From: Tethya wilhelma
Lineage: Eukaryota > Porifera > Demospongiae > Tethyida > Tethyidae
Direction of reading: 5' to 3'
Assembly: GCA_964030475.1 (NCBI GenBank)
Contig: CAXIPT010000003.1
Span: 502,797 to 566,796 of the forward strand
Length of the DNA: 64,000 nucleotides
Positions 22,661 through 35,600 of the stretch are shown here, one piece after another. Under the pieces are notes generated by a model. That model saw only the letters and a list, made by a program, of their open reading frames with translations. It was not told the origin of the DNA and ran no database searches. The translations under genes were made by a program, and so were the position numbers. Each line of letters begins with the position of its first letter. Position 1 is the first letter of the stretch.

Positions 22661-23515
22661 TTGAATTGGGAAATGAATAAAAATGGTCATCAACGTTTCT
22701 CACAAATGCTTAAAAACACTCCTGCCACAAGTCTACACCTAACGAAACAAGTGCTTCAAAAACAAGAGGATCTAGAAACTTTGATTGATCAATTGCAAGA
22801 AAAAATTCACAATGCTTTTCAACTTAGTGAGGAAATGCCACAGGAAGAAAATATCATAAATGATCGTACAACAAATGTATTTGATCCAGATTTCACATAT
22901 GAGGTACAAGTATCCAAAACAAGGCAGGTTGAATTACCAGAGGGGACATTTGCTACCAACTGCACACAGTGCAATGTTACTTGTCATTATCCATGCACAA
23001 CATCTGCAGACAAGTTACACAAATGTGAAGTAATGAGAGGGTGGCTAAGAAAAAAATGTAAAGTTTGCTTTGGCAAATGTCCCTGGACAGAACACAAGCA
23101 TGATGAGTATCGAATTGAAATTTATAGTGAGAAGGAAACAAGAACACTAGAAGATTTCATGAAACAATACCTTGAAACAGGGGACAAAAGCAGAGATGAG
23201 CCCACCCACTCAAGTACTAGAGAGAAACTTAAAGAACTCAAGACAGAAGTCCTCGATTTGATCAACCAAGCACAGACATGTATGAAAAGCATACATGATA
23301 TAGCCTGTAAACCTCACCCGCTAGATGAAGTGGCATATATTGACCTGATGATAGAATCAGAGAAGAGAGAGGGCAAAGATGGCTTTAAAGAAAGAATCAG
23401 TGCACTGGAAGGGATAAAGAAACAAGCTAAAATTTTATCAACAACTGTTGGTCAAACTCAAGCTGCAGCTACCGAGGAACAAACATCACCACAAAGCTGC
23501 ATGGATATAGTGTAA
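22661..23515 (+). CDS. Cys-rich protein resembling the C-terminal half of AIG1/GIMAP-like GTPases, copy 2
   Basis: Open frame of about 284 codons with its first ATG at 22673; it may be a last exon with an acceptor near 22659. Order: helical segment with TSLHLTKQVLQKQEDLE, a linker, then a cysteine/histidine module (CTQCNVTCHYPC ... CEVM ... CKVCFGKCPWTEH) likely to bind zinc, then EKETRTLEDFMKQY and helices to the C terminus. I recall this module following a P-loop GTPase domain in fish and invertebrate immune-type GTPases, but no G1 motif is found upstream. It may therefore be a fragment, a domain-only gene or a gene whose 5' exons I missed. The function is unknown. Confidence 0.5.
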   Translation: MNWEMNKNGHQRFSQMLKNTPATSLHLTKQVLQKQEDLETLIDQLQEKIHNAFQLSEEMPQEENIINDRTTNVFDPDFTYEVQVSKTRQVELPEGTFATNCTQCNVTCHYPCTTSADKLHKCEVMRGWLRKKCKVCFGKCPWTEHKHDEYRIEIYSEKETRTLEDFMKQYLETGDKSRDEPTHSSTREKLKELKTEVLDLINQAQTCMKSIHDIACKPHPLDEVAYIDLMIESEKREGKDGFKERISALEGIKKQAKILSTTVGQTQAAATEEQTSPQSCMDIV

Positions 23516-24480
23516 TTTTTGTGTAGTATATATAGACAGAGATTTTGTGTATTCTCAAATATCCTAACCTTGTTTTGTCAGTTGCACATGTAGTCTATAT
23601 GTATACACAGGTCGTATAGATTTTGATGTATTTAGAACTTTCCAGACATTCTATGTTTAGACTAAAGGTGTTAGGATTTGGCCACTTTAATGTGTGTATG
23701 ATTTCTACTATGTACTTCTTTTTCTTTTAGTTGTGCAATGCTGTGGTTTAACTATGTACCTAATTTCCTGCCCGGTATGATTTGCTTTAATTTTGCTAGC
23801 TAGCTTTTCAGTTTATTTCATGTATTTTCTGCTAAAAGTGCATGCAATGTCTAGGCCTAGATAGTATAAATAGGGGTTGAGAATCTTGTATGTGTGTGCT
23901 AAAAATTGTTAAAGAAACTTCAGTCACGACATTATCAGCCGTTCAACGAGCAATTCCGCCTTAACGCTCGGCTTTGTTACATATAGATACTCTCCCTATT
24001 ATCATTATAAGATTACACAGATTTATCAAGGATATTGTATTATGAAAGCCATTGTATTTACCATAGCCTGCATGATCGGGTAATTTTTGCTAGTAAATTT
24101 TTTAGTCAAATGTATGAACAGGTAAATAGCTAGCTAGCTAAATGCTCCGGCAGTGTATTCAGTTCATTTAATTCATATTAGAGAATTTGTGGTTAAGTTT
24201 AGCAAGTATATAAGCATCCCTCATCCAATGAGAAACTGACTCTTGTCCCAATCAAAGTGTGGCTCTATCCTCTAAAAGGAGTTGGACACCGAATGCAATA
24301 TTGTCACAAAGGAGGTGAGCATTAGTCTTGCTCATAAGGTACAGAGCAACTTGGAACACCTACACCATGTTTAGATGGTCGCTAATGACCTCCAGTCCTA
24401 TAGTTCAATACAATGGTACACTATATCCGAATTCCAGCAAACAAAAAGTTGGGTGACACAGCTTAAAGAAATTGTAAAAT
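23516..24480. other. Intergenic, nothing recognised
   Basis: AT-rich sequence without a long frame or clear repeat. It probably includes the 3' UTR of the preceding gene. Confidence 0.5.
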
Positions 24481-24489
24481 CTTACAGCA

Positions 24490-25375
24490 GCAGCTACAAA
24501 ACAGCATGGCTAAGTTGCTCCCAATGGTACGAGGTGGAACAGTAGATGAAGTGAACTGGCAAAGCTCGTTGAAGAAAGCTCCACTTCATGATTCAAATCT
24601 GAATCCCTCATTGTTTGGAAACAGCTATATAGGCCAATGAAGCAGCACAGTAGAAATGCTTGTGGATGAAATAAAGGATGCTGAGATTGTGAGTCCTGAG
24701 GAGCTTTAGTGCATCCTCACACAGCATTCAGTTCAATTTTTTGGGGGGGTTTGAAGAGCCATGCACTACTAGACAAAGGAAAGCAAGTGACCATCTGCTT
24801 GGATTGCAATATCACTTGTCACTATCTGTGCACTATCAAAAATGGTAGCAAAAAAAGTATACAACTGTTTTACAATTGTTTTGCTATGGAAGGCAGCTAT
24901 AGGTCACGAAACAAGAACTCGCACTGTGTAATGTGTCCAGGGAAATGTCACTGGATGCACCATGTCAACAGACCATATCGATACGTGTTACAACTTGTGC
25001 CAGAGAAGAGGACACTAGAGGATCTCATCAAGAAATACATTAAGTCTGATTCTTCACTTACAGGAGAGCAAATTAACATCAACCACAGAAATCATGCTCA
25101 GCGGTGTAGCAAAGACACTCAAAGACACTTATGATGAGGTGTTGCATCTTGTTGAGAAGACACACGAATCCATTAACAGACTAGATCAAATTACTCGCAG
25201 AAAATTTTGTTCCATCTAAAGAAAGTTTTTCTCGGGTTACTTATAGACGTTCTCATAGAAGGAGAAATGACTGCTATGAAACCAGGATATGAACAACGCC
25301 TTGAAGCACTCAAGCTACTCAAAGAAAAAGCTCAAGTTGAAGTTGAAGTAACAAGAAGTATGTGCAGATAATGCA
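24490..25375 (+). pseudogene. Frameshifted copy 3 of the Cys-rich GTPase-associated family
   Basis: From about 24500 a broken helical stretch (MAKLLPMVRGG, reminiscent of helical regions in SNTX-like proteins, weak) is followed by stops. From 24758 the cysteine module reads CLDCNITCHYLC ... CVMCPGKCHWMHH and then RTLEDLIKKYIK. The frame shifts near 25075 and again near 25205 compared with copy 1, and stops interrupt it. It is a pseudogene or contains sequencing errors. Confidence 0.6.
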
Positions 25376-26200
25376 TGATTTTATGTATGTAGACTGCATG
25401 TCACAATAATTCTGTTATTGTTCTTAGACTATTTAGTCCCATGTATATATACTAGCTGTTATTAATAATTTCATAGTTCTTTTCACCGTGATGATCAGTT
25501 ATTTCAGATAATTGCGTTGAATTAAAGTCTGTTTTCATTCCTCTGAGCTAATCTTGTATAATATTATAGACAAAGTTCAGTATATAGATTGTATGCACAA
25601 GCAAGAAAAGTATTTGTATTTATTTCTGTCGAGTGATTGTGAGGTTTTTAGTGGCTCAGAGTGATTTTGAAATTCACTTTTAATGATTACAACTTATGAA
25701 TGCCAATACAGTATGTATGGTCTGATAAAATGAATGGGCCACCTAAAGCTCTCACGGATTTGGGGGCTTTCTGAGTATGTTAATCAAAAGTACAACAATG
25801 AAAACAAAAAAATTACAGATGGTGCGTAAGAAAAGCTAACATATTGACTATAGTCTTATCATTGTATCCAATTATCTGCTTAAAGAAATGCCATTATTTA
25901 AGAAATCTTTGTGAAACAGTAGGCATTAGTTATTACTTTTTATTTCGGATTGAATATCAAAAGTGTAAGCCTGACCATGTGCAGCTTTGTCATCATATTC
26001 TAATCTTTCAAACAATCCCAAACCTATATTAATAGGAACCCTCCCAATCATTACCTGCATGCTAGCTCAGGCAAAAGTCTAATAAATTGACAAAGGCAGC
26101 AGCAGACACAAGCAGGCTAAACAGATTATATTTCATGTATTTAGTAAACTTGCACAATGCAATATAATAGGAAGAAAACTGTATTGTTAATTTTAACAGA
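25376..26200. other. Intergenic, nothing recognised
   Basis: AT-rich. Bases 25395-25700 resemble the sequence after copy 1 (about 21990-22260), so the duplicated unit extends past the coding part. Confidence 0.45.
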
Positions 26201-26221
26201 TGTCACGTGAAAACACATTTA

Positions 26222-26424
26222 TACATATGCACAATAGGAGGAAGACAACTGGTTGTTATTTTACAGGTATACATAACACATTTACACATTTACATATGCG
26301 CACAATAGGAGGAAGACAACTGTATGTTTGTTATACAGTGTATTTACAAGCATACGTACTTGTAGTAGGAATTATGCATGTGCATCCCAGTGGCCTATAG
26401 TGTGCATGGTGAATGATTATAAAA
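26222..26424 (+). promoter_or_regulatory. Conserved promoter of the secreted beta-trefoil gene
   Basis: Two CACAATAGGAGGAAGACAAC boxes (near 26230 and 26306) separated by GTTATTTTACAGGTATACAT and ACACATTTACATATG, then a TATA box TATAAAA at 26418-26424 followed by GCCTTCTACCTATTGTCTTG. All parts recur in the same order upstream of the inverted paralogue at 20447-20990. Confidence 0.65.
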
Positions 26425-26554
26425 GCCTTCTACCTATTGTCTTGCTCAGTCTGAGTCGGAGAGCCATATATACTGGAAACATCGATAAATATTTTCACTG
26501 TCCTTACAATCTCAAGCCAGATCTCATTTATACATCCCATGCAAGCTGATCAAA

Positions 26555-27940
26555 ATGCGTACTGCAGTACTTCTTTGCACATCTATGCTGCTAGCTGTGG
26601 TGTTCTCACCACCTGCAGTAGAGGCTCGAGCTATGCCCAGTCAACTAGAGGTCTTTTTGAACAGCCTTGAGGCAAAGGAACAAGAAAAACAGCAAGAGCA
26701 ATCAGACTTGAAACGTTATGGTATGTGAAGTATTCCATGCATGCATGCATGTATATACCAAGGCCTTGCCAGTCAAAACGGACAATGAAATGTAGCTTTA
26801 TATAGTAACTGCATGCCTGCATGCTGTTTTATATGTATATATATTATCAGATTTTGCTAAAATTTTACTGCATGTTTATAATTATTGCATGCATATGTTA
26901 TATATGTACGTGCATGCATTTGATAAAACTACTCAACCTTGTTCGCATGACCTATACTTTAATTTTTCATGTTACGTTTCATGGATGCATGCACATGCAC
27001 ATGCATATAAAGATGATTCAGAAGTTCAAGCTGATTCTCCTCTGACCAATAATGAAGTGGAGGCTCCAATGAAAGCAAAAACGATGAATATTGGACCAGC
27101 ACGGATAGCTGGATATATACCAATATTGGATAATAGTATGTCAACACATATGCACAGATAGCTACCACATCAATAAATACTATTGAATACTAAGGTTCAT
27201 TTTTCTAGTTTCTGCATGAATAAGTTCCCTGTCCCCGTCACATCACAGAATTGCTTAGCCTGCCAAAGGCTTATGATATAGGATTTAGGCTTTAAACTCT
27301 TTGAAATTTCAGAATCTACAGAGTGCAAATTTGTTCTTATTCATGTACTATATAAATTTTGCAATTCTGAATCATGATTTAAGTCTGCATGAACATTCCA
27401 CCCATATACAGTTGTTTAAATATATACGATACAGTCTGCACATATCTATAATAATTTTGTCTCTCAAACTATATAGTTGTGACTATTAAGAACTTTGGTG
27501 GTTCGTTATACTATCCTCAATACGAGTTCCTGAATGGAAATACTGGCAACGGGAAACTGGACCTTGTTTCCACCACTAACTACCCTTACACTGGAACAGT
27601 GTGGGAACCAGAGTATCTAGATGATGGCAGATATGCCTTCAAGTGCCTTGGCACTAATGCCAATCCTGACCACGTCTACCTGGATGGACACACTGGTGAT
27701 GGGAGAGTGTCACTTGCACCAAACACTGACCCTCCCTACACTGGGACGCACTGGAATGTATTCCAGGAAGCAGATGGATCTTATGTGCTTGGTTGCGCTG
27801 GTCATGATTACAATCCTGATTATATCTTACTGAATGGAGTACTGAGCAGTGATAATTATAATAACGCGGGAGATGTGGATCTTACATCTTTTTCCAATTG
27901 GGGCACAATAGGAACCCACTGGGAATTTGAAATCTACTAA
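26555..27940 (+). CDS. Secreted beta-trefoil (lectin-like) protein
   Basis: Three exons, 26555-26720, 27013-27135 and 27477-27940 (TAA), with matching phases, giving 250 residues. The signal peptide covers about residues 1-25 (TAVLLCTSMLLAVVFSPPAV). A Q/E/K-rich helix ending LKRY and an acidic linker follow. The last exon (about 153 residues) contains three internal repeats built on a (Y/F/L)LNG or YLDG turn, a GxGxVxL strand, YTGTxW and a GxYxxxC strand, the pattern of a beta-trefoil such as ricin-B or FGF folds. Sugar binding is plausible but no QxW motif is seen. Secretion is inferred from the signal peptide. The start is the first ATG about 130 bases after a TATA box. A partial inverted paralogue lies at 20447. 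Confidence 0.75.
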
Positions 27941-29380
27941 CAAAAAGGTGCATGAATTAAGTCATAAGAATTACCTGCTATGCATGGTATACGTGATTGT
28001 ATTCTATGGTCTTAGACTCCATATTTTTTCACTTAAAAAGATAAGCAAATTGCAAACTCATGTAACTTCAATTCATATGCAGGTCCTATAAGGCTATTCA
28101 GTATATGAGTGCAAGCAATGTAATCTAATGAACAGACAGAAATAGTATAGTTTGAGAATTACAGAACAAATAAGTTATAACCTATAGGACACAGTAGAGA
28201 CAAAGTAGGGTGTCACTGATTCATTTTCTCATAACTATTGTAAACATGAATTAAAAATATGTACAGATATAATGTCGTTGCCAATGAGTGGTGTAGTGGG
28301 CAATTATATTATAACTATATGGATATGAATTAACATTGTGCAATGCAAGTAATACAAAATGTGGGAACAATATAAATGTAGATTGCCGCACAAGCTAGAT
28401 ATTCACTATTACCATCAGTAGAGGTGGCCATGCAATTGATGCAAGTTTTATAGCTGCACAAATTACCTGATCTATATATACGGGCACATTTATATGTAAA
28501 ATTTGAGGAATTGTGAAAAGTAAACAACAAGATTATTATATAGGTGAGTTTCTGCATGCAGCCTACAAATGCAACACTATATTATACTGCCACAACATGC
28601 ACAATAAATTGTAACAGGCACACAAAAATGACATTTCCATAATATTTCTTGCACAACTAGTTGTAGCAGATACAATACAAAATTGTATTTTCATGTGCCA
28701 GTGTATTTTAATTGCACAGTGCACTGAACCTTTGTTATTAACAGATATATAGACGACACATACACACATGGGCACAATAGGAGGAAGACAAAAATTGCAT
28801 TGCATGGAAGTTAGGCTAGGTGGCCCAGCTTCAAGTACATTATGAGGTGAATGCAATTACATTTTGAGGCATTTTGTAGCTAGGGGTTGTGCTAATTTAA
28901 CGGGGTGCTTTAATTAGAGCTAAAATCAGTATGGAGTATAGTAGTTACTGTTAGTACATTCAAACACGATAGCATAAGGATACTGTGTGTATTAAATGCT
29001 GTATGGAGGATACAGTGCCTGATCATCACGCGCACGAGAAGCATCTCTTTCTGCAGTGTATTAACTCAAGGAGTTGAGTCTCACCATGTGTCTAAGCCAG
29101 GGCAGTCTTGGCTCACATGGGAGCTGTGAAACTCATACTGTGTAGAAACTTCTCCTGAGTCCATCCTTTTTATATACTGTAGTTAAAAGCATTCTTTTGA
29201 CAGATGTTCATGGACAGCACCTTTGAATTCCAGAGCTTACCGGTATACCAGCTGCATTTTCAATATTACAAGGTCGTCTATTTAGAGAATTAAGCTTACT
29301 GCGCATGCGTAGAGGAAAAAGCCCGCCAAACTTTATCAGCGCCCACTCATGATCATTTTGTTTCTGCTGGATCAGCAAAA
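27941..29380. other. Intergenic with repeat remnants
   Basis: Holds a third GGCACAATAGGAGGAAGACA box (28771-28790) without a TATA or signal-peptide exon behind it, and 28985-29085, which matches 21460-21567 in inverted orientation. Confidence 0.5.
28985..29085 (+). repeat. Inverted paralogue of 21460-21567, small Cys/His-rich frame
   Basis: Both copies can be read as CIKCC(M/T)EDTV, then histidines and HEKHLFL(Q/K)C, a C2HC-like pattern with better amino-acid than nucleotide conservation at some positions. It could be an exon of an unseen gene or a transposon zinc knuckle. Copy 1 stops at the N at 21568. Confidence 0.4.
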
Positions 29381-29462
29381 CTTCAAACTTGGGAACGACT
29401 CTGAAAAGAACCAGTTCTGCTTGAAAGAAAGCTTGGAAAGAAAGACGCTTTTACCAACTTAA

Positions 29463-29749
29463 ATGGACAACATAAAAGTTGGTATTCGCGTAAGACCGCT
29501 ACTCCCTCGGTAAGTGTTTGACAGCAGCTAAATTTTTGAAAAATTTCAACTGCTTCCAACCTCTCTTTCTTTTTCTCTCTCTCCCTCTGTGCGTACACGC
29601 TTAGTGAGAGAGTGAGTGGCAGTCAATGGGTGTGTTCTGGTAACTCTGTCTCTCAGAAAGGCTCTTCTTTGGCAGCAACGTACTACTTTGGTAAGTTCAT
29701 GTGAAATTTATATGACCTTTGAACTTGTGTAGCTGCATGTGCTTGTTTT

Positions 29750-29783
<34 letters not shown>

Positions 29784-30451
29784 AGACCATGTCTTTGAAG
29801 GAGACATGCCGACTGTTCACATCTATGAAACCCTGGCTAGGCCAATTGTCCTCTCAGTCATGGAAGGCTTCAATGGTATGTAACGTACGTGTATATAAAA
29901 ATGGAAATGTTTGTAAAATTGCCAAAGACTGTACAATAGCACTTTCTAAGCATTAATGTAGCCAGCATGGTTTGACAGCACTTTAATTTTAGACTGATAA
30001 TTTTGTGTTTCTATGGAAGCAGTCTGCCAAGTTTGGACACTAACCTCAAAATCAGTTACACCAAACCACACAATGTAGAAACAAAAAAATGGGTTAAAAA
30101 AAAGATAAGAGTAGGACCATTTGCTTAGCTACACCAAGAGTAGTCCAGTGAAATAACAAGAGAGAGTATTAAGCAGTGCTAAGGCTGTGTGTGTGTTCTC
30201 TCACTGTACATATACATGTAGGTACCATCTTTGCCTATGGCCAGACCTCCAGTGGCAAGACCCACACCATGATGGGCAATGAGAGTGACTATGGAGTCAT
30301 CCCTAACTCTATGGCTGAGGTCTTTGACTTCATTGATAAGGTATGACGTGAAAATTTAATGTTAGTTGTAGCTTTCTTGAGCTAAACTGTGTTTTTCTTT
30401 GCCAATATCAGTCAGTCTGCTTTTAGCTTTATTTTTGAGTGTCACACACTT

Positions 30452-30490
<39 letters not shown>

Positions 30491-30493
30491 CAC

Positions 30494-30526
<33 letters not shown>

Positions 30527-32098
30527 GACTCCTGAGAGAGAGNTCTCTCTCCTATTTTAGTTTGCCAGTCGAGCCAAGAACATCAAGAACAAACCAGTAG
30601 TGAATGAGGTATGGTGCATTCATTATTAGCCTCTTAGCTGCAGTATGCCTTGTACAGTGTGTAGGTACAGTACTCATTGATATGTGTGTTAGATTGTATC
30701 TGTGGTGGTTTTGTCACTTGGAAATTTTGTTCAATTTGTGGTCATATTTCTACGATTTGGGAATTTGATATAATTTTGTCCTCTGTGTGTGTAGATTGTA
30801 GTTGGTGAGGAGGCACTAAAGAAGAAGCTGAAGAAGTTCGAGAGGGAGAACGAGGAGCTAAAGAAGAAGCTAGAGGAGGGACTCTCAGCCCAGGAGAGAC
30901 ACCAGGTGAAAAGAGGGAGGGGGGGACACTGTGTGTATTAACAGCTGAGGCTGAATGGGGTTCGGTCTTAGGGAGTAGATGCTCTGTTTATATGACAATT
31001 GGTTACATGTATATACCTGTACTTGACCTTACAATGAAAGGATTATGTAAAAATTCCAAATAATATTATGTTGTTTTTTTCTCTCTCTCTTTTCTCTCGC
31101 ACACACACACACACACTAAATCTTACAGTTGACAGAACTCATTGAACAAAAGGAAAAAGAACGAGTAAGTGTTTATATAGCTACCAGTCATACAGCAGTT
31201 TACATTCAATCTTTCTTTCTCTCTCTCTCTCCCTCCTTAGTCCAACATCGAGCTTCGTATGAAGGCTCTAGAAGAGATAATTGTCAAGTCCTCAGCTGTA
31301 GCTGCTGGTAGTGGTGGTGAGACTGGACAAGACACAAATCACAAGGTACAGAGGTTTCTTTTGAATACAGTAATTGCATTTTTATGGTGCTGTGACCTTT
31401 CACCTTTACTCTCTCTTGTACCCATGCTTTCTCTCTTTCTCTCTCTCTTTCTGGTAGAACGGTGCCTACCCTATCTCTCGTCGTAGGACCATCGGTCCCA
31501 GTCATCTCTCTCGTAATCTTGCAGCCTTTTCTCCTCTCCAAACTGTCCAAAAACCACCTCTTTCAATCTCCATAGCGACAGACAGCAAAGTTCCTCCCAC
31601 TTCCCACGTCCTTGTAGCCCCGTCCCTAAAGAGCACCCCTGCTAGTACTAGAAGTAACAGACGAGTGACCTTTGCACCCAGCCCGTCGTTCGTGAGTCCA
31701 TTTGTGGTTAGGTTTGACTCGGACTCATTTGAGAAGCACCTCAATGATGCCAATGTAAGTTGTATATTGTATTACCGTAATTTGACTAATATTTGCATTG
31801 GGGAAATTTTCGTACGCGTCGCTGTGTGCGAAAATTAAATACTCGAAATTTTGACGACCCATTACCAATATTAATGCGGGTGATAGGCATGTACGAAAAT
31901 TACGCGAAATTTTAACGTACAGAATATTTTCAACGCGAAAATATCTCAAACTACGGTATGTCATTTTATTTGATTCTTACAGTGTAAATCTCAATTTTTA
32001 AAGTCAAGTATTCATGTAGAATTGAACTTTGCTTAAATTTTTTGTGAATTATACATTATTTCTATTCATTTTAATTTCCATCACGCTAATGTTAAGAG

Positions 32099-32169
<71 letters not shown>

Positions 32170-32587
32170 NTCTTATACGTATGCACACACTCTCTCTCTC
32201 TCTCTCTCTCTCTGGTAGAACGGTGCCCACCCTATCTCTCGTCGTAGGACCATCTGTCCCAGTCATCTCTCTCGTAATCTTGCAGCCTTTTCTCCTCTCC
32301 AAACTGTCCAAAAACCACCTCTTTCAATTTCCATAGCGACTGACAGCAAAGTTCCTCCCACTTCCCACGTCCTTGTAGCCCCGCCCCTAAAGAGCACACC
32401 TGCTAGTACTAGAAGTAACAGACGAGTGACCTTTGCACCTAGCCCGTCGTTCGTGAGTCCGTTTGTGGTTAGGTTTGACTCGGACTCATTTGAGAAACAT
32501 CTCAATGATGCCAATGTAAGATGTATATTGTATTTTGATTCTTACAGTGTAAGTCTCAATTTTTAAAGTCAAGTATTCAATAGAATT

Positions 32588-32633
<46 letters not shown>

Positions 32634-35600
32634 GCCTGCCCAAGAAGACAGTCCAGTAGTCAAAAAATCATTCGTGGTAAATCGTCGACGAGCTCTCAAA
32701 GGTCGTCTCTCCTTCCTCCCCCCCAGCAGCAGCACCCCGTCCTCCATCCTCTCCTCCTCCTCGGCCATGGACAGCCCCTGTGATAATGACTGCTGGGAGG
32801 GGGACTCACTGGAGGACGGTTGTGTCTCAGGGAGAAGTGGTAGGGGTCCTGTTACCACTGCTGATGCACAGGTAAGGTTATGGAAGTAGAATTTTTTCTT
32901 TTTCTTTTTAATTAATGTTACTGTACTATAGGATGATAATTGCATATTGCACAAGTGTGAACGTATGAATGGGCAGTGCTGATGGAATAAGGCTTATTTT
33001 TAGCATGGTCATGCATAACACGTTATGCCAAGTACAGTATGTTGTCTGTGTACTAAATCTCAAGTTTCTGAGAGTGCATATACTAGTTCACTTACCTTTA
33101 TCTAGTCCAGCCACAAACTAGGCTCCTGTTTCTTCTATTCTCCTTACAAATTGAAGTTTGAAAAAAAAGTTCGATCAGCACCAACTACATGTATTAATCA
33201 TTCTTCCATATAAGAAGTGCTGTGTTGTCAACACCAGAAATAGGCATGCTTAGTTGTCACAAATTAGTCTGAAAATGTACAAGGAGTGATTTCAGATGGT
33301 TCTAAAATTAAAAGTTTTCTGGGGGTACTGTATGCTCCCAGGAGGTGCAGTGTTGCACACTCTTTTTGTCCCCTCAAACTTTTTTTTACAGGTATTATTT
33401 ACATTTATTGATGGTGCACAAGCCTCGGCACACTATAGTGCACTCATATAATTTATATGCATATGCTGAGTGTATCATAACTACATGTATGAGTGTACCA
33501 AGAAAACTAATCCAACTAGGTCAAGCTATAGGTTAGCAGCACAACTCTGTGATGAAGCAGAACAAGTAATTGACTATGCATCAGTGGCTTCGTTACTTGC
33601 TGTATGCTCGTCATGAGTCATGAGCATATCTCTTCACTGTTTGTCGGTAAGTTTATTTGTAGCAAGTGAACTAGATGAGCTATGCTTAGCAGCGATGCCA
33701 TCCACTAATGAATAAATATTTATCTATGATGCACTGGAATGCTCAGCTGTTGCCAGATACTGGACTACCAGTGCATATTGATGGCAGCCTGTCTAGTTAT
33801 ACAGCTTAGCTAACTGGCCACACTGAAAATTACACATGCTAATACATCTATATGCTTGTATAGCAAGCAGGCCAACTTCTGTCTGTCTTGCCAAGCACCA
33901 CTTACCAACAGCAACAGCAGCCAGAGAACAGCAGCATAATTCGCACAGTACACAGAGGGAACATTTGAATTTCAACTGATTCTAGAAAATGCACACCAGA
34001 TTAATAGGCGTGGTCTCGAAGCTAAGCGCTCAAAGAAGCACAAAAGCCTCAAATCTCAGCAACCACTGTGTTTTGGATAGCAAAAAATATATTTCTACAA
34101 GATCATTCAGATTTATGAACGTAAGCGTCGTCATGCAATTTTGTCGCTAGAGCTGTCTTTCTTGAGATTTCAATTAAACGGTCAGACGGACAAAATGACT
34201 ACTGTAACCCTCTGCATGTGCTTCGCACGCGCCGAGGCTTAATAAAATACTGTATAGAAAAATCTGATACACACTGCTGTATTCATGTAGATCAAAAAAA
34301 AAAAAAAAACCCAACAAACTGATGCACACAAGCTGCTGTATAGATACTGTATAAAAAACCAATATACATAAGCTGCATGCTGTGCGTTAGAGAATTGCTT
34401 GAATTTGTGCTTCATATCATTTAGACCGATATAGGTTCACTCCATTCCACAGTGATGCTGTCATGAGTCACAACACGGGCTGTTGGCCTCCCAGGTTGAT
34501 AGGGGAGTGGCTTTGTTTCAATGGCATCACTTTCTTCACTCCAAGGACCAACTCTACCACCCCCTAGTTCAGCTCGTACCTTGAAGATATACTTGGTTTG
34601 AGGAGAAAGACCAGTGATGGTCCATTTAGGCTCATTACCATTTGTTGTTTTGATTGTCCAATCTTTTTTATGATCATCAGCGCGACAGTATCCTACAAAA
34701 TATTCAATAATTTTAACATTCTCATAATCCACACTCTGTTTGATGTCTGACTGTGATTTCACCATCTGAATCAGTTCTCCAGCCAATTTCTCCAGAGATG
34801 GTATCTCCTTAAGGATATCCACAAATGTATAGAAGTGGGATCTATCCTGTTTGATTTTCTCTAATACTTGTTGAAGTAGCATATTAGCTCTTTGTTCATT
34901 ATCTTCACGTTGATTGCTAGCCATGCTCTGGTTGTTTTCAGATATTAACTTTTTTGTAAATGCCTTTCTAGCTATAGTCTCTACATCATGCTTCACTCCT
35001 GTCACTTGTGTATCAAAGCAACTCCGAAAGGTACGATACTTGGTTGTGTCAGTCATATTGGTGTACAGAGATGCCACTTGATGAACCTATATAGCGTAAT
35101 TGTTTTTCAACCTTGTATGAGAGAGAACATGCATACAGTATGCTATAATTATTGTCTTCTTGTTTTCTTGTCTTATTGTCTACTAGCTCTATAAACGGAA
35201 GACTAGCACAAACAGCTTTTGTGCATCTAGCATCACATGACTACTATATCCCAGTATAACTATAGGTGAATACCATCATACATATAGTCCGACATACTAC
35301 TGCATGTGCCTCTAAAAATTTTTAGAGATTCTTTCACTACAAGTGCCGTGCCTGCATGCGTGCTCGATTGGATATAATAGTATATACGCATGATGACCTT
35401 TGCTGAAAATTAGAGGTATGAATTTAAGCAATTCAGTAAAGGGTGCCGAATAATAAGAGGTACCAAATTTTTACATATAGATACAATAATTTTTGTTCTG
35501 TCTCATGTAGACATGCACTATACACTCAGTCACCTTATATACCTGCACATAGTCACAAACAATTATCTGATCGAGCAACATGTACATGTACATGCAGGTG

